Notes under the pieces: model-generated
What the model was told of the DNA's origin: nothing
Seen by the model: the letters and a program-made list of their open reading frames with translations, nothing else
Database searches by the model: none
Translations under genes and position numbers: made by a program
Source: CAVVZJ01 sp963752755
GTDB lineage: Bacteria; Planctomycetota; Planctomycetia; Isosphaerales; Isosphaeraceae
Direction: 5' to 3'
DNA length: 64,000 bases
Assembly (NCBI GenBank): GCA_963752755.1
Contig: CAVVZJ010000017.1
Location: 310,001 to 374,000, forward strand
Shown: positions 60,999 through 64,000 of the stretch, piece after piece
Numbering within the stretch: position 1 is the first letter of the stretch
How the letters are laid out: the number at the start of each line of letters is the position of its first letter

Positions 60999-62344
60999 AT
61001 GGTGAGACGAGGTCGGGTCGTCCCGAACCTGAAGACGATGCTCGCTGGCGTCTCGCTCGCCCTCGCGGCGGCGGGCGGGTCGGCCGCGCGGGGACAGGAG
61101 TTCGATCTGGGAGGCGAGCCGATCCGCATCGCCCAGTCGCCCCAGATCCCGATCCGGCCCGGAGGGCCGTCGATCGCCCCACCGAGCCCGTTCGGCGCGT
61201 TGGAGCCGGCTCCCCTGGGCATGTCCGCGCCTTACGCGATGCCGACCGCGCCGGGGGCCGGGATAGGTCAGCCGCCCTCGCCGTACGCGGCGGCTGCGCC
61301 TCCGTCGTTGACCCCGTCGCCCACGGACCTAGCCTCAGTTTTCGGTCCCGAGCAGTTCGGCGCGGGGGCGGGCAGAACGTCGCTATCGCCGACAACGTCG
61401 GCTACATCGATTCGGCCATCATCCGGAGCCGCTTCCGGTTCCGCTACGACGACGCGTACGGCAACAACCGGCCCGACCGCGCCGAGTACTTCTATGCCAA
61501 GTGCGGCTGCTTCAACAGCCTACCCGTCCTGATGACCAATCCCTCGATGTTCGACCCCAAGGCCCGTGGTCCGAAGCATGCCGTCCCGACGATCCTGACT
61601 CCCGGCGGTCGGCCGATCACCACGCCGTTCGAGTCCAACGTGGATTACCAGAGCGTCAGCCCCTACCTGGAGTACGCACCGACGCGCAACTTCTCCGCCT
61701 TCATGGAACTGCCCGTCCGCTTCCTCAACCCGACGCTCAACGCCAACGCCAACGGGTTCTCCGACATGAACCTGGGCTTCAAGTACGCCTTCATCGCCAA
61801 CCCGGACCAGTTCTACACCTTCCAGTTCCGCACGTACGTCCCGACCGGCGATGCCGACCGCGGCCTGGGCACCGGGCACCCGAGCGTCGAGCCGGGCCTG
61901 CTGGTCTTCCAACGGCTCACGGATCGCCTGTACTTCAGCGGCGAGTTCCTCGACTGGATCCCGATCCGGGGGTCGAACTACGCGGGCAACATCCTCACCT
62001 ACGGCATGGGCCTGACGTACAACATCGTCCTGACCGACACGTTCCGCGTCGCCCCGGTCAACGAGTTCGTCGGCTGGACGATCCTGAGCGGGAAGAAGTC
62101 GAACCCTGGCGACCCGGCCTCGGCCGCGGGCATGGCCGCCGGCGCCGGCACGGCCAGCGCCGTGGGGGATACGATCGTCAACTACAAGATCGGCCTCCGC
62201 TTCGGCCTCGGCGACTACAGCCGCGCCGGTGGCGGCAGCGGCCTCAACGACCGCCACAGCATCTACATCGGCTACGGCACCAACTTGACGGGCGATCATT
62301 GGTATCGCGATATTTTCCGATTGGAATACAACTTCTGGTTCTGA
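60999..62344 (+). CDS. Outer-membrane beta-barrel protein (frame interrupted)
   Basis: About 448 aa. Signal peptide MLAGVSLALAAAGGSAARGQ, a Pro/Ala-rich linker of about 90 residues, then a beta-barrel region with alternating strands (FSDMNLGFKYAFIANPDQFY, FYTFQFRTYVPTGDA, YNIVLTDTFRVAPV). It ends RLEYNFWF, with the terminal Phe favoured by the outer-membrane insertion machinery. Near 61366 one C is missing (GGGCAGAAC) between the linker and NVAIADNVGYIDSAIIRSRF. The start ATG 60999 follows GGGAGG. 121 bp after the WD40 protein. Confidence 0.75.
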
Positions 62345-62351
62345 CCGACCC

Positions 62352-62372
62352 GAGGCCGGATTTCCGGGCCTC
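62352..62372 (+). terminator. Hairpin after the beta-barrel gene
   Basis: GAGGCCGGA-TT-TCCGGGCCTC lies 7 nt after the stop. The stem is strong but a T-run is missing, so termination is only likely. Confidence 0.4.
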
Positions 62373-62497
62373 TCCGCTCCCCGCGCGGCCGTTCTCTGTT
62401 AGGATGGGTCTGTTGGGACGAGGGCCGAACCGCGCGAGCGGGCCTCGGGTGGTCGGTCCTGCGTCGAGGAGCGGCCGACCACGCGGGGACTCGGACG

Positions 62498-64000
62498 ATG
62501 GCCCACGGGGAAAAGCACGCCGACGACGCGCCCGACCGTCACGTTGACCGCTCGGGGACGGTGGGGTACATCACCTCATTCCGAGCGGGGCGTGACCCGA
62601 CGGCGCCCATCCCCCTCAATCCGGACAGGATCACGCCGCCCAGATCCGCGGTCCGGGACGCAGGACACCCCCCGAGATCCGGACGGCTCGGACTCCGCGG
62701 AGCGCGATTGGGGGCCCGGCCTGGCGGACGGCCCGCTCACGCCCGGCCAGGTCCTCTTCGGCAAGTATCAGGTCGTCGATCAGCTAGGCCAGGGGGGCAT
62801 GGGGACGGTCTGGAGGGTCCGGCATACCGAGCTGGACGTGGAGCGGGCGCTGAAGCTGATCGTCTCCGGCGTCGCGTTCGACCCGGAGATGCGGGCCCGG
62901 TTCCGCCGCGAGGCGCGGGCCATGGCCCGCTTCTCCCATCCCAACTCCGTCGCGGTCCACGACGCCGACGCCCGGCCGAACAGCGCCGTCGCCTTCATCG
63001 AGATGGATTACGTCCGGGGCCGGAGCCTCAAGGCGATCCTGGAGCCCGGCGTCCCGATGCCGCTCGACTGGACGGCGCGGATCCTCGACCAGCTCTGCGA
63101 CGTCCTCCAGGTGGCCCACGAGCACCGGATCGTCCACCGCGACCTCAAGCCGGCCAACCTGATGCTCATCGACGGCCGGCCGCCCGGTCAGGAGGTGCTG
63201 AAGGTCCTCGACTTCGGCATCGCCAAGTTCCTGGAGGTCGAGGGGGGCGACGGCGACGAGAACCTGACCCAGCAGGGCTACCTGCTGGGCACGCCCCAGT
63301 ACATGAGCCCCGAGCAGGTCGTGGGCGACCCGGCGGGGATCGACGCCCGCAGCGACATCTACGCCGTCGGCCTCATCCTCTACGAGTTGTTGACCGGCCA
63401 CCGGCCGTTCGAGGGGGGGTGCTACCGCCTCCGCGCCGAGCAATTGAACGGCGTCCCGCCGCCGTTCGCGGCGCGGAACCCGAAGGTGAAGGTCTCGGCC
63501 GGGGTGGAGCGGCTGGTCCTGCGCTGCCTGGAGAAGGACCCCGAGCAGCGGCCCCAGTCGGCCCGGGAGCTGGCCAAGGAGTTCCGCCGCCTGGCCCGCG
63601 CCGGCGCCGCCGCCCGCCCGGAACGGGGCGGTACGTCCTCGTTCCGGCCCTGGTCGTGGCGGCGATCCTGGGTGGGGTGTCGGCCTGGACGCTCTGGCCC
63701 GCCCGGCCGGGCCTCCGCGTCCTCGCCCGTCTCTGACGTTCCGGGCCGGCGACGACGCCAGCGTCGGCGTGACCGTGTCCCTCCCTGGGACAGCCGCCCC
63801 CTCGGTCGAGGTGCCGGACGGCTTGAGGGTCGCCAAGGCCCCCGTCTCGATGGGCAACGGCTTCTGGCAATTCCAGGTGTCCGCCGACCCCGACCCGAAT
63901 ACCCCGCCCGGCCCGCGGCCCCTCACGTTCCGCAACCGCGCGGACGGCCGGAACGAGGCGAAGACGCTCCCCGTGACGATCGAGCCGGCGCGGGTCGATC
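62498..64000 (+). CDS. PknB-type membrane Ser/Thr protein kinase (partial, frame interrupted)
   Basis: Cut by the window end. The kinase domain (about 62751-63590) is complete: glycine loop LGQGGMGTVWRV, Lys in ERALKLI, catalytic HRDLKPANLM, DFGIAKF, GTPQYMSPEQ and DARSDIYAVGLILYELLTG. A membrane segment YVLVPALVVAAILGGVSAWT and an extracellular beta-type region (SLTFRAGDDASVGVTVSLPG) follow. The kinase frame has no start of its own; ATG at 62498 opens a charged leader (MAHGEKHADDAPDRHVDRSG) in another frame, joined by an indel near 62650. A second indel near 63640 separates kinase and membrane segment. The substrate is unknown. Confidence 0.83.

Overview
The window is GC-rich DNA from a planctomycete, most likely of the Isosphaeraceae/Singulisphaera type. 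This is an inference from gene content: a DUF1559 protein ending in the H-X9-DG-type motif, two proteins with the planctomycete N-terminal LExRxLL/LEGRxLM motif, an NHL-repeat thioredoxin, a giant WD40 protein, a PknB-type kinase, several TIM-barrel sugar isomerases and a ResB/CcsA cytochrome c maturation pair. No rRNA, CRISPR array, phage or plasmid replication gene was seen.

Layout. 0.1-6.3 kb: NHL-thioredoxin gene (-), prs (+), then a MoxR/ChlI-type AAA ATPase and a VWA protein in tandem. 6.3-13.2 kb: envelope glycosylation (GT39, a radical-SAM-like protein, an ArnT-like GT39, a GT4) and truA. 13.2-19 kb: a repeat-bearing spacer, asd, purD and an exported LESRRLLA protein. 19.0-19.9 kb: a small HTH protein running tail to tail into a tRNA-Lys(UUU) gene that carries a 277-nt group I intron. 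20-28 kb: a lone sugar isomerase, a four-gene amino-sugar-like operon (isomerase, NagB-like, PIG-L, MFS), rnd and two alpha/beta hydrolases. 28.4-34.6 kb: exported or hypothetical proteins (ExbD-like, DUF1559, a Tat-exported isomerase, DUF3754). 34.8-40.5 kb: ResB and CcsA with a clear intrinsic terminator. 40.9-44.6 kb: DUF309, gltA, a GbsR-like regulator, a small ribbon-helix-helix protein and tRNA-Asn. 44.7-55.3 kb: a mobile-element region (IS630 and IS4 remnants, a complete IS5-family element, a degraded IS5-family transposase, two copies of one MITE, one of them split by a second MITE) enclosing an RND efflux adaptor/permease pair. 55.5-64 kb: a giant WD40/PDZ-like/Ig-like protein with a caspase-like C-terminus that appears catalytically dead, an outer-membrane beta-barrel, and a membrane Ser/Thr kinase cut off by the window end.

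Reading caveat. About twenty genes, including essential ones (prs, truA, purD, ccsA), are interrupted by one or more single-base indels, while their neighbours are clean. In several cases adding one G or C to a G/C run restores the conserved protein. I read these as probable sequence errors, not mass pseudogenisation, and annotate the genes over their full extent with approximate shift positions.

Strongest points: the tRNA-Lys group I intron, the nested MITEs whose insertion history can be reconstructed base by base, an apparent duplication of an ATP-grasp segment inside PurD, and the WD40 pseudo-caspase protein.
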